Shown: positions 1 to 7,566 of the stretch, in pieces
Numbering within the stretch: position 1 is the first letter of the stretch
How the letters are laid out: each line of letters opens with the position of its first letter
Source of the DNA: an uncultured Blautia sp.
GTDB taxonomy: Bacteria > Bacillota > Clostridia > Lachnospirales > Lachnospiraceae
Assembly: GCF_937880195.1 (NCBI RefSeq)
Contig: NZ_CALFLA010000034.1
Coordinates: 1-41,090, forward strand
Direction of reading: 5' to 3'
DNA length: 41,090 nt
The notes under the pieces: model-generated
Told to the model about the DNA's origin: nothing
Database searches by the model: none
Seen by the model: only the letters and a program-made list of their open reading frames with translations
Translations under genes and position numbers: made by a program

Positions 1-11
1 CATAGACCTAA

Positions 12-56
12 GCAGGTAATGGAATGAGTATCTCATTGCGTTACCTGCCTTTTTTC
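12..56 (+). terminator. Rho-independent terminator of an upstream gene outside the window
   Basis: A 17-bp stem (12-28 with 32-48, one G-G mismatch and one G-T wobble) with a three-base loop is followed by a T-run (50-55). It ends a gene lying before the window. In Clostridia the gene before spo0A is usually spoIVB, so that is the likely owner, but this is inference from gene order only. Confidence 0.85.
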
Positions 57-349
57 AAAAAGAGCATGCTATAAGGGGAAAATCTGAAAATATTGCTCCT
101 AATGACACTTATTTATTTACGACAGGGAGTAAATGAAAGCCAGCCATCTTGCAGTGAGTCCCCTTTAACTTCATATGAATATTTGCTGAATTGTAGAAAA
201 ATGACAAAAAAGCAGGAAACCGCGGAAAGCCTCATATAAAGGCGCAAATCTAAAAAAATGCTTTGGATTTCAGGGCGGTTTTCCTAGATAAATGTCCTTT
301 ATTCTCGAATTTTCACGAAAGAAAAACAGGTCTTTCCCCCTATTTCGGC
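57..349. other. Intergenic stretch upstream of spo0A with a possible three-way RNA fold
   Basis: No gene is supported here. The only structure seen is at 214-285: an outer stem (214-223 with 275-285, one bulged T) encloses two small hairpins (229-232/240-243 and 246-250/266-270). It lies upstream of the spo0A promoter, so it would not be in the spo0A mRNA. I found no clear 0A box. Confidence 0.35.
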
Positions 350-379
350 TTGATTTCGCCAGAAGCTTTCCTCTATAAT
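350..379 (+). promoter_or_regulatory. Promoter of spo0A (sigma-A type)
   Basis: TTGATT (350-355) and a perfect TATAAT (374-379) are separated by 18 bp, giving an expected start near 386 and a leader of about 75 nt. No sigma-H promoter of the Bacillus type was recognised. Confidence 0.7.
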
Positions 380-459
380 AGCTGTGACATGAACGAGTAA
401 ATGATAAATTAATACAGCGATAGAAGGCTGTCTGTAAAAATGAGGAGGAAACAGGTCTT

Positions 460-1272
460 ATGGAGAAATTAAATGTAGCAGTTGCGGATGATAACGAGAA
501 GATGGTAGAAATACTGGGGCGGATGATTGAGGAAGATAAGGATCTTACTTTAGTAGGAAAGGCGCATAATGGAGAAGAAATCTGCACGATCATTAAAGAG
601 AAGGAGCCGGATGTAGTCGTTCTGGATATTATTATGCCGAAGATGGACGGACTTACAGTAATGGAACATCTGAGTCATGATCTGACAGTTAAGAAACAGC
701 CGTCATTTATTGTTGTTTCTGCTGTAGGACAAGAAAGAATTACCGAAGATGCTTTTAATCTTGGAGCAGATTATTATATGCTGAAGCCATTTGATAATCA
801 GGTGCTTTTGAACCGCATCAAACATTTAAGAAGGTCTGCCGACCGGAGACACAGAGATCCTGTGATCCGCCAGATTGCAGTCCAGGAAGAAAAGGCTGCC
901 TATGGAACCCATTCCCTGGAAACAGAAGTGACGAATATTATTCATGAAATAGGCGTTCCTGCTCATATCAAGGGATATCAATATCTGAGAGACGCCATTA
1001 TCCTGGCGGTAAACGATATGGAAATGTTGAATTCCATCACCAAGGTATTGTACCCTACCATTGCTAAGAGACATCAGACAACGCCAAGCCGTGTGGAGAG
1101 AGCGATCCGTCATGCTATTGAGGTTGCGTGGAGCCGGGGCAAAATGGACACCATTGACGAATTGTTTGGATATACAGTAAGCAAAGGGAAGGGAAAGCCT
1201 ACAAATTCAGAATTTATTGCCTTAATTGCAGATAAGATTCGACTAGAATCAAAAAAACACTCTTTTAATTAG
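460..1272 (+). CDS. spo0A: Spo0A, master regulator of sporulation
   Basis: A 270-residue response regulator that, once phosphorylated, controls entry into sporulation. The N-terminal receiver domain shows the acidic pair D10-D11, the phosphoacceptor D56 in [12 protein letters not shown], and the conserved K109 in MLKPFD. The C-terminal Spo0A DNA-binding domain (about residues 150-265) contains the family-typical stretches [18 protein letters not shown] and [20 protein letters not shown], the latter being the recognition-helix region. Length matches clostridial Spo0A. A strong GAGGAGG (443-448) precedes the ATG. In Clostridia phosphate usually comes directly from orphan histidine kinases rather than a full relay; no kinase is in the window. 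The downstream coat and protease genes suit a sporulation neighbourhood. Confidence 0.98.
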   Translation: MEKLNVAVADDNEKMVEILGRMIEEDKDLTLVGKAHNGEEICTIIKEKEPDVVVLDIIMPKMDGLTVMEHLSHDLTVKKQPSFIVVSAVGQERITEDAFNLGADYYMLKPFDNQVLLNRIKHLRRSADRRHRDPVIRQIAVQEEKAAYGTHSLETEVTNIIHEIGVPAHIKGYQYLRDAIILAVNDMEMLNSITKVLYPTIAKRHQTTPSRVERAIRHAIEVAWSRGKMDTIDELFGYTVSKGKGKPTNSEFIALIADKIRLESKKHSFN

Positions 1273-1361
1273 AAATGATTTGAGGTATAATAAAAATAGT
1301 ATAATCACTTTGAAGAACGTGAGAAACGAAGCTTCAAGTCGTTAAGGAGGGGTCTATACAG

Positions 1362-2807
1362 ATGAAAAGAATATTGTTTGCAACATCAGAGGCTGTGCCG
1401 TTTATCAAAACAGGAGGTCTGGCAGACGTAGCGGGAGCGCTTCCAAAATATTTTGATAAACGCTATTTTGACATCCGGGTTATTCTTCCAAAATATGCCT
1501 GCATTAAGCAGGAATGGAAAGACCAGATGGAATATGTGACACATTTTTACATGGATCTTGGCTACAAAAACTGCTATGTAGGAATTATGCAGATGCAGTA
1601 TGAAGGCATCCAGTTTTATTTTATTGACAATGAATATTATTTCAGCGGTCCGAAACCTTATGACAGCGCGCCCTGGGATCTTGAAAAATTTGCATTTTTC
1701 TCCAAGGCAGTGCTTTCTGTGCTTCCGGTGATCGGTTTCCGTCCAGACGTGATCCACTGTCATGACTGGCAGACAGGACTTGTTCCGGTTTATCTTCACG
1801 ACACATTCCAGCAGAACGATTTCTTCTGGGGAATCAAGACAGTTATGACTATCCATAACCTGAAATTCCAGGGCGTATGGGACGTAAAGACAGTAAAAGA
1901 GATCACAGGACTTTCCGACTATTATTTTGCACCGGACAAGCTGGAGGCATATAAGGACGCCAACTTCCTTAAAGGCGGAATTGTGTTTGCAGATGCAGTT
2001 ACAACCGTAAGTAATACATATGCAGAGGAGATCAAGACGCCGTTCTATGGAGAGAAGCTGGACGGACTGATGTGCGCCCGTTCCAACAGCCTTCGGGGAA
2101 TTGTCAATGGAATTGATTATGATGTATTTAATCCTGAAACAGATCCTTTTATCACACAGAATTATAATGCAAAGACCTTCCGCAAGGAAAAGGTAAAGAA
2201 TAAACTTCAGCTTCAGAAGGATCTGGGACTGGACGTAGATCCTAAGGCTATGATGATCGGAATTGTTTCCCGTCTCACCGACCAGAAGGGCTTTGATCTG
2301 ATCGCATATGTGATGGACGAGATGTGCCAGGATGCGGTACAGTTTGTAATTCTGGGAACAGGAGATGAGCGCTATGAGAATATGTTCCGTCATTTTGACT
2401 GGAAGTATCACGGCAAGGTTTCCGCGCAGATTTACTATGACGAGCCTATGTCACACCGGATCTATGCAGCGTCAGACGCTTTCTTAATGCCGTCTCTGTT
2501 TGAGCCTTGTGGACTGAGCCAGCTTATGAGCCTTCGTTATGGAACCCTTCCTATCGTACGTGAAACAGGCGGCCTGAAGGATACGGTACAGGCTTATAAT
2601 GAGTTTGAGGGAACTGGAACAGGATTCAGCTTTACCAATTACAATGCTCATGAAATGATGGCCACTGTACGAAATGCAGAACGTGTGTTTTATGATAATA
2701 AACGAGAGTGGAACAAGATGGTTGATCGCGCAATGGCGGCAGACTTCTCCTGGTCCAATTCTGCAAGACAGTATGAAGAGATGTACAACTGGCTGATTGG
2801 TGAATAA
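1362..2807 (+). CDS. glgA: Glycogen (starch) synthase, ADP-glucose type
   Basis: Glycosyltransferase family 5 enzyme of 481 residues that transfers glucose from ADP-glucose to growing alpha-1,4-glucan in the cytoplasm. The hallmark KTGGLADVAGALPK ADP-glucose-binding motif is at residues 16-29, and the C-terminal GT-B half carries SRLTDQKGFDL and the PSLFEPCGLSQL loop with the catalytic/donor-binding Glu. The length is the usual one. AAGGAGG lies 8-14 bases before the ATG. The 89-bp gap after spo0A contains two TATAAT-like hexamers (1286-1291, 1300-1305) but no good -35, so it could be read from the spo0A promoter or from a weak own promoter. No other glg gene is nearby; glycogen is a known store in sporulating clostridia, which may explain the location. 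Confidence 0.97.
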   Translation: MKRILFATSEAVPFIKTGGLADVAGALPKYFDKRYFDIRVILPKYACIKQEWKDQMEYVTHFYMDLGYKNCYVGIMQMQYEGIQFYFIDNEYYFSGPKPYDSAPWDLEKFAFFSKAVLSVLPVIGFRPDVIHCHDWQTGLVPVYLHDTFQQNDFFWGIKTVMTIHNLKFQGVWDVKTVKEITGLSDYYFAPDKLEAYKDANFLKGGIVFADAVTTVSNTYAEEIKTPFYGEKLDGLMCARSNSLRGIVNGIDYDVFNPETDPFITQNYNAKTFRKEKVKNKLQLQKDLGLDVDPKAMMIGIVSRLTDQKGFDLIAYVMDEMCQDAVQFVILGTGDERYENMFRHFDWKYHGKVSAQIYYDEPMSHRIYAASDAFLMPSLFEPCGLSQLMSLRYGTLPIVRETGGLKDTVQAYNEFEGTGTGFSFTNYNAHEMMATVRNAERVFYDNKREWNKMVDRAMAADFSWSNSARQYEEMYNWLIGE

Positions 2808-2862
2808 TTATCAGATTTTCTGGAATACTATCTTTATCAATTCATATTGAGGAGGTAGTAAC

Positions 2863-3048
2863 ATGACAGAGATTTCTGAACTTGATTTACAGAATCTGCG
2901 CCATCTGATCGGCGGCTTTGACACAACACACTGTAAGATGCAGGACTATGCGCAGCAGGCGCAGGATATGGAAGTGAAGCAATTCTTCCAGAAATCCGCT
3001 CAGTCTGCACAGCAGACCAAACAGCAGCTTATGCAGTTCTTACAGTAG
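2863..3048 (+). CDS. Small CotF-like spore coat protein
   Basis: A 61-residue, glutamine-rich helical protein whose repeated Gln/Ala/Lys heptads (for example QDYAQQAQDMEVKQFFQKSA) suggest a short coiled helix like those in the Coat_F/ferritin-like spore coat family. It starts at an ATG behind GAGGAGG and ends 12 bases before a second coat-like gene, so the two are co-translated. The pairing of a short N-terminal-like and a longer C-terminal-like CotF protein is common in Lachnospiraceae. The function as a structural coat component is inferred from this pairing; the sequence alone is too short for a firm family call. Confidence 0.7.
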   Translation: MTEISELDLQNLRHLIGGFDTTHCKMQDYAQQAQDMEVKQFFQKSAQSAQQTKQQLMQFLQ

Positions 3049-3060
3049 GAGGTGTGAAAG

Positions 3061-3309
3061 ATGACAGAAAAAACAATGGTAGCAGATACTCTTGCAGGAA
3101 TTAATGGGGAGCTTGTCCGTTATGGGGAAATGATTCCCCAGACAGAAAACCCTCAGCTGAAGCAAACCCTGAAACAGATCCGTAATCAGTGCGAAATGTC
3201 TCAGGAGGAAATTTACCAGCTTGCCCGCAGCAAAGGATATTATGTTCCGGCAGCCAAGGCAACAAGAGAAGAAGTGGATCATGTCCGCTCTGTATTAAGC
3301 CAGGGATAA
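3061..3309 (+). CDS. CotF-family spore coat protein
   Basis: An 82-residue protein with the Coat_F signature: two amphipathic helices followed by the characteristic C-terminal SKGYYVPA motif (residues 58-65). Coat_F proteins are structural parts of the spore coat made in the mother cell. It follows the smaller coat gene by 12 bases with its own GGAGGTG ribosome binding site, and is followed directly by a terminator, so the operon ends here. No mother-cell sigma promoter was convincingly placed before the pair. Confidence 0.8.
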   Translation: MTEKTMVADTLAGINGELVRYGEMIPQTENPQLKQTLKQIRNQCEMSQEEIYQLARSKGYYVPAAKATREEVDHVRSVLSQG

Positions 3310-3319
3310 AATTAATAAG

Positions 3320-3360
3320 AAGCTTTCGTGGAGGCTGATTCCTCTGCGGAAGCTTTTTTC
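3320..3360 (+). terminator. Terminator after the coat gene pair
   Basis: A 15-bp stem including three wobble pairs (3320-3334 with 3341-3355), six-base loop, then TTTT. Confidence 0.85.
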
Positions 3361-3387
3361 TTTCTGGAGGAATGATCCGGGAGGGTT

Positions 3388-3415
3388 TCATATGAGAAGT
3401 TTTTCGGCATAAAAT
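3388..3415 (+). promoter_or_regulatory. Candidate sigma-E-type promoter of the subtilase gene
   Basis: TCATATG (3388-3394) and CATAAAAT (3408-3415), 13 bp apart, resemble the mother-cell sigma-E consensus (KMATAWW, CATACANT). The predicted start near 3422 leaves the AGGAG site (3432-3436) and ATG intact. The call is by eye; csp genes are sigma-E-dependent in Clostridioides difficile, which fits. Confidence 0.4.
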
Positions 3416-3441
3416 GATACAAAGCTAAGACAGGAGCATTT

Positions 3442-5208
3442 ATGCTGAGAGCAGAGGATTATGAACAGGGTAGATATGAAGAGAAAAAGGAAATAACTGT
3501 CCAGGAAAGGAACTTGTGGGAGAACGTTCCGGCACAGGATGAGAATTATCAAAGTTTTATTGTCCGATATAATCAAAACGTGGAAGGAACAGTACAGTAT
3601 GAATCAGACAGGACTTTTCAGATCATTGACGATATGTTTGGAGTTACCTATGTTCCGGCTTCTCAGGTTCCGGAGCCATTGATCAGCAGTTTTTCTTATT
3701 TTTCTGTACCAAAATGTTATACATATATGGATCAGGGAAGCCTTGGGGCTTCCGGCGTAACAAAACTTCATGAGCATCCGTACCTGAAGCTGAAAGGCAG
3801 CGGAACTTTGATCGCTATAATAGATTCTGGAATCGATTATCGTCATCCTGCTTTTAGAAATGGAGACAGGACAAAGATAGTCAGCATATGGGATCAGAAT
3901 ATTCCCGGAGGTTTGTCCAAAGAAGCTCCCTTTGGCCGTGTTTATAACCGGGAGGAGATTGACCGGGCTTTAAGCGAGGAAAATCCTTTGGAAATCGTAC
4001 CATCTATTGACGAAGGCGGCCATGGAACCATGCTTGCCGGAGCAGCGGCAGGCAACGGCATTCCTGAAGAAGGTTTTTCAGGAGCAGCGCCGCAGGCAGA
4101 ACTGGTCATAGTAAAGCTGAAGCCGGCAAAGCAATATCTTCGGGAGCTTTATCTGCTTCCGCCGGAAAAAGATATCTTTCAGGAAGACGATATCATGCTG
4201 GGAATTTCCTTTGCTGTAAAGATTGCTTTTCAACTAAAAAAACCTCTTGCTATCTGTATTGGCCTTGGAACAAGCCAGGGCTCCCATAGGGGAGAAGCGC
4301 CTCTTAGTCAGTATATAAGCAGTGTGGCAAATTTCAGTCAGAATGCAGTGGCAGTATCGGCAGGTAATGAAGGATTTGCCCGTCGTCATTATATGGGAAG
4401 GATGGATGAAAATAAACAAAGTGAAACGGTAGAGCTTCAGGTGGGACCAAGGGAATCTGATCTGGGATTTTCTATGGAATTTTGGGGAGAGGCGCCGAAT
4501 TTTTATAATGTGGTGATCCAGTCCCCTACAGGAGAAAAACTGCCGGTAAGCGCAGCTCTGAAAAGAGAAACTCAGGAACTAAGCTTTGTTTTTGTAGAAA
4601 CTAGGGTTCTTGTAAATTATATACCCATTGAGAGACGATCTGGAAATACACTGATCTTTTTTCGATTCCTTCATCCCGCGCAGGGAATCTGGAAACTGGA
4701 GATTGAAGGGCGGCGGGGAAGTATTGACAGGTTTCATATCTGGCTTCCTGTCAGGGGGATGATCTCTGATGGAACGTTTTTTCTAGAGGCGTCGCCGGAA
4801 TATACCATTACATCTCCAGGAGATTCTCCTGACGGCATGACTGTCACGGCGTATCAGCACAGGGACAACAGCCTTTATATTCATGCAAGCAGAGGATATA
4901 ATACGGACAATCTGATAAAACCTGATTTTGCCGCTCCGGGAGTAGATATCAAAATACCGCTGGCAGGACCCCTTGGAGGGTATGGAAACGCTTCAGGCAC
5001 AAGTCTTGCAGCGGCTCAGACTGCAGGGATTGCAGCCCTTCTTTTTGAGTGGTCGGTCATTCGTGGGAACGAACCTTTTTTTTCAGGGACCAGTGTAAAA
5101 AATTATTTAAAAAGAGGAGCAGTACGGGAAGAAAATATACAGTATCCAAACAAAGAATGGGGCTATGGGCGGATAGATCTTTACCATACATTTGAGCTTC
5201 TTACATAA
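3442..5208 (+). CDS. Csp-like subtilisin-family serine protease (S8)
   Basis: A 588-residue subtilase with a complete catalytic set: Asp128 (IAIIDSGIDY), His194 (GGHGTMLAG), oxyanion Asn309 (SAGNEG) and Ser521 (ASGTSLAAAQ). Residues 1-100 look like a prodomain, and about 200 residues of beta-rich sequence (roughly 325-500) are inserted between Asn309 and Ser521. This layout, with a jelly-roll insert inside the catalytic domain, is that of clostridial Csp proteases, which process the cortex hydrolase SleC during germination. There is no signal peptide, as in Csp proteins. All catalytic residues are present, so it resembles CspB rather than the pseudoproteases CspA/CspC. Neighbouring coat genes support a spore role. 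No sleC is in the window, so the substrate is unknown; a general cytosolic or spore-associated S8 protease is the alternative. Confidence 0.85.
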   Translation: MLRAEDYEQGRYEEKKEITVQERNLWENVPAQDENYQSFIVRYNQNVEGTVQYESDRTFQIIDDMFGVTYVPASQVPEPLISSFSYFSVPKCYTYMDQGSLGASGVTKLHEHPYLKLKGSGTLIAIIDSGIDYRHPAFRNGDRTKIVSIWDQNIPGGLSKEAPFGRVYNREEIDRALSEENPLEIVPSIDEGGHGTMLAGAAAGNGIPEEGFSGAAPQAELVIVKLKPAKQYLRELYLLPPEKDIFQEDDIMLGISFAVKIAFQLKKPLAICIGLGTSQGSHRGEAPLSQYISSVANFSQNAVAVSAGNEGFARRHYMGRMDENKQSETVELQVGPRESDLGFSMEFWGEAPNFYNVVIQSPTGEKLPVSAALKRETQELSFVFVETRVLVNYIPIERRSGNTLIFFRFLHPAQGIWKLEIEGRRGSIDRFHIWLPVRGMISDGTFFLEASPEYTITSPGDSPDGMTVTAYQHRDNSLYIHASRGYNTDNLIKPDFAAPGVDIKIPLAGPLGGYGNASGTSLAAAQTAGIAALLFEWSVIRGNEPFFSGTSVKNYLKRGAVREENIQYPNKEWGYGRIDLYHTFELLT

Positions 5209-5217
5209 AAAGGAAAA

Positions 5218-5255
5218 ATACACAAAAATATATATGGTTTTTTGTGTATCTTTTT
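5218..5255 (+). terminator. Weak AT-rich terminator after the subtilase gene
   Basis: An 11-bp stem (5218-5228 with 5239-5249), mostly A-T, followed by CTTTTT. It is thermodynamically weak but is correctly placed and has a U-tract. Confidence 0.45.
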
Positions 5256-5279
5256 AACAAAAATTTTTAGAGCACCTAA

Positions 5280-5308
5280 TTGTTTTTATGCACTTTGTCT
5301 GCTATACT
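5280..5308 (+). promoter_or_regulatory. Promoter of the NCS2 permease
   Basis: TTGTTT (5280-5285), 17-bp spacer, TATACT (5303-5308). The predicted start near 5315 gives only a 30-nt leader, which rules out a purine riboswitch here and shows that the in-frame ATG at 5288 is not the real start. Confidence 0.65.
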
Positions 5309-5344
5309 TATTTCAGTAAAAAACAAAAGAAACAGGAGGGCATT

Positions 5345-6735
5345 ATGAAAAGAGGAAGTATTTTTGAGCTGAACGGCGTTCCACGGATGCGGGAAGCCTG
5401 TCCTTTGGCTCTTCAGCATGTAGTTGCAATGATCGTAGGCTGTGTTACCCCTGCTATTATTGTTTCAGGCGCAGTGGGAAAAGGGGGATTAAGTCCCGAA
5501 GATCAGGTGATCCTGATCCAGGCGTCTCTGGTAATGTCTGCCATTGCTACCCTGATCCAGCTTTTTCCTATTGGCAAAAAAACAGGCTTTGCCATTGGAT
5601 CCGGTCTTCCCATGATCATGGGAGTCAGCTTTGCCTATGTGCCAAGTATGCAGGCCATTGCAGAAGGATATGGGGTGGCGGCTATTTTTGGAGCACAGAT
5701 CGTAGGAGGAATAGTGGCTCTTGTGATGGGCATTCTTGTTCGTCAGATACGCGTATTTTTCCACCGCTGATCACAGGTACAGTTGTGTTTACCATTGGGC
5801 TTTCCCTTTATCCTACGGCTATTAATTATATGGCTGGCGGCGTGGGAAGCGAAAATTACGGAGACTGGCAGAACTGGCTGGTGGCGTTTATTACTCTGGC
5901 TGTTGTAACTGCTTTGAATCATTTTGGAAAAGGAATTTTCAAACTTGCATCGATCCTCATCGGAATTATTGTTGGCTATATTGTTTCCATTCCCTTTGGA
6001 ATGGTAGACCTGACCAGCGTGGGAGAGGCAGGAGTGTTCCAATTTCCCCAGTTTATGCACTTCGGCGTTGAATTTGAGATTTTTTCCTGTGTGGCTATCG
6101 GTATTCTTTTTGCTATTAACTCAGTTCAGGCCATCGGAGATTATTCGGCCACAACCATAGGCGCTATGGAAAGAACTCCAAAGGACAGGGAGCTGCAGAA
6201 CGGTATCGTAGCTTATGGTCTTACGAATATCCTCAGCGCTATGTTCGGCTGTCTGCCAACAGCAACCTACAGTCAGAACGTTGGTATTGTCACCACTACA
6301 AAGGTTATTAACCGAGTGGTTCTGGGACTTGCGGCAGTGATTCTTGCTGTTGCGGGAATTGTTCCGAAGTTTTCGGCAGTGCTGACAACGATCCCCCAGT
6401 GTGTTCTAGGAGGAGCTACGGTTTCTGTATTTGCGTCTATTGCCATGACAGGTATGAAACTGGTTGCTTCTGCAGAAATAGACTACCGCAATTCTTCTAT
6501 TGTAGGTCTTGCGGCAGCTCTTGGAATGGGAGTTTCCCAGGCAACTGCAGCTCTGGCAACTTTCCCGGACTGGGTGACAACGATTTTTGGAAAATCTCCA
6601 GTAGTCCTTGCTACTTTGATCGCTGTGTTTTTGAACATTATTCTTCCAAAAAGCAGAGACGAAAAAAAGGAAGAAGAGCGTAGAAAACAACAAATAAAAA
6701 AGAAACTGGAAAAAGATCACCAGGAATTTCAGTAA
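5345..6735 (+). pseudogene. Xanthine/uracil-type NCS2 permease, frameshifted
   Basis: Two consecutive reading frames together encode one nucleobase:cation symporter-2 protein of about 463 residues, a normal family length. The first part (from ATG 5345 behind AGGAGGG) runs to a stop at 5768-5770; the second continues in the -1 frame with PPLITGTVVFTIGLSLYPTAINY, a conserved NCS2 stretch. The break lies in TTTTT at 5756-5760: one extra T would restore ...RVFFPPLITG. The rest looks intact, with many hydrophobic segments and the conserved QAIGDYSATT-like substrate segment in the second half. The intact protein would import xanthine or a related base. It is either a recent inactivation, a sequencing error, or (less likely) rescued by -1 slippage on TTT TTC. 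No decay elsewhere favours a recent event or an error. Confidence 0.85.
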
Positions 6736-6739
6736 GAAA

Positions 6740-6779
6740 AAAGAGCTGTACAGATCCATGAATCTGTACAGCTCTTTTT
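6740..6779. terminator. Bidirectional terminator between permease and vanZ-like gene
   Basis: A perfect 16-bp stem (6740-6755 with 6762-6777) has T-tracts on both strands. It serves the permease and the convergent VanZ-like gene, whose stop codon abuts it at 6778. Confidence 0.9.
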
Positions 6780-7302
6780 AAACGCGTCTCTTTCTTCTGC
6801 GTTTCCGCTTCTTTTTGGAAACTGGCGAATGAAGGCTGGACCAGCAAAAAAGCTGAACAAGAAGTATACCGATCAGCGCTCCGGCGCTGTCAAAACCTAC
6901 GTCCCGGATACCGGGGGAGCGGCCGGAAACAAAGGACTGATGGTATTCGTCCAGTCCGGCAAAGCCCACGCATACAATTCCGGCAAGAAAAAACAGCCAG
7001 AATCCCCGTACCTTATATACATAAAGGGGGAAGGAGATAGCAATGGCAAGAAGAAAATATTCTGTCATATGAGCAGCCTTACGGACATAATAATGAATCT
7101 GATTCGCTTCATAGGCAAGCTGGTCATAACTTTTTCCTGTATTCAGAAGTTCGTTCTTTGTTTCTACGATCTGATAGCTGATCTGATAACTGAGTTCCCC
7201 GGACACCTCCCCAGTCTGGGCTGAAAATGAAAAAATCAGATACATCATCAAAAGCGCAGGCAAAAACGATAATGGTTTTAAAAGTGTAATGATGATTTTC
7301 AT
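6778..7302 (-). CDS. VanZ-like family membrane protein
   Basis: About 174 residues from ATG 7302. VanZ-like proteins are small multi-spanning membrane proteins; VanZ itself gives low-level teicoplanin resistance, but most family members have no known role. Hydrophobic segments lie at about residues 5-25, 75-95, 100-118 and 140-160, with the family signature LDEYHQSFVSGRSPGIRDVGFDSAG in two parts: DEYHQ and RDVGFDSAGALIG. The tail is very basic (KKKRKRRRKRR), likely cytoplasmic. The frame stays open upstream to 7398, but a promoter at 7310-7338 puts the transcript start at or next to ATG 7302, and no Shine-Dalgarno precedes it, so it appears leaderless. A start at 7350 or 7398 would require a different promoter. 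Confidence 0.85.
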   Translation of the reverse strand: MKIIITLLKPLSFLPALLMMYLIFSFSAQTGEVSGELSYQISYQIVETKNELLNTGKSYDQLAYEANQIHYYVRKAAHMTEYFLLAIAISFPLYVYKVRGFWLFFLAGIVCVGFAGLDEYHQSFVSGRSPGIRDVGFDSAGALIGILLVQLFCWSSLHSPVSKKKRKRRRKRRV

Positions 7303-7309
7303 GGGTATT

Positions 7310-7338
7310 AATATAGCACGTGAAATATGATTTGTAAA
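7310..7338 (-). promoter_or_regulatory. Promoter of the VanZ-like gene, ending at its start codon
   Basis: Read on the minus strand: TTTACA (7338-7333), 17-bp spacer, TATATT (7315-7310). The expected start point is about 7303, one base from ATG 7302. Its -35 occupies the same bases as the -35 of the plus-strand thyA promoter. Confidence 0.65.
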
Positions 7339-7360
7339 GCATAATGGCATATGGTATAAT
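7332..7360 (+). promoter_or_regulatory. Promoter of thyA-dfrA
   Basis: TTGTAA (7332-7337), 17-bp spacer, perfect TATAAT (7355-7360); start expected near 7367, leaving a leader of about 200 nt before thyA. The -35 overlaps that of the divergent vanZ promoter. Confidence 0.7.
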
Positions 7361-7494
7361 AAACTCCAGAATCCAGATGTACTTCGTACATCTGACACTG
7401 CCGTTGGCAGTTTGAAGATTCTGTCGTTACCATATCAGATAAAAACAAATGTCTGCTTTGTAGCCGCTTGTTTTTCTGCTGATATGATATAATA
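7349..7494 (+). repeat. Imperfect 13-bp direct repeats flanking the folded thyA leader element
   Basis: ATATGGTATAATA (7349-7361) and ATATGATATAATA (7482-7494) differ at one base and bracket 120 bp of nearly all palindromic DNA. Each copy contains a TATAAT. The arrangement resembles a small inserted element with a target duplication, or duplication of a -10 region. In addition 7349-7356 is an exact inverted repeat of 7428-7435. Confidence 0.6.
7367..7486 (+). promoter_or_regulatory. Structured leader RNA element upstream of thyA
   Basis: Beginning at the predicted transcript start, a 7-bp closing stem (7367-7373 with 7417-7423) encloses a 9-bp hairpin with loop TTC (7374-7382/7386-7394) and a 6-bp hairpin with loop GTT (7397-7402/7406-7411), forming a compact three-way junction with joints of 0, 2 and 5 nt. 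A second long stem follows (7431-7438 with 7479-7486 and 7441-7448 with 7468-7475, separated by a 2x3 internal loop). It matches no riboswitch consensus I know (not purine, THF, ZTP or preQ1). There is no U-tract typical of a terminator after it. Its role is unknown: regulatory leader, or a palindromic mobile repeat. Confidence 0.55.
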
Positions 7495-7566
7495 TGAGCA
7501 AAGGTAAACATTAGTACCTGAAAATACAGTATGATCTTGTATGAAGACAGAAGAAGGAGGCTCTTT

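Noticed and set aside
57..459. 0A boxes (TGTCGAA) for autoregulation of spo0A
   Set aside because: Only TGTAGAA (192-198) with a mismatch at a key position was found; no convincing site near the promoter.
2823..2850. Sigma-E-like promoter GAATACT-13-CATATTGA before the coat gene pair
   Set aside because: The start point would fall at about 2856, inside or after the ribosome binding site, and the -10 deviates at two important bases.
5260..5345. Purine riboswitch before the permease
   Set aside because: The leader from the promoter at 5280 is about 30 nt, too short for an aptamer, and no purine-riboswitch core bases are present.
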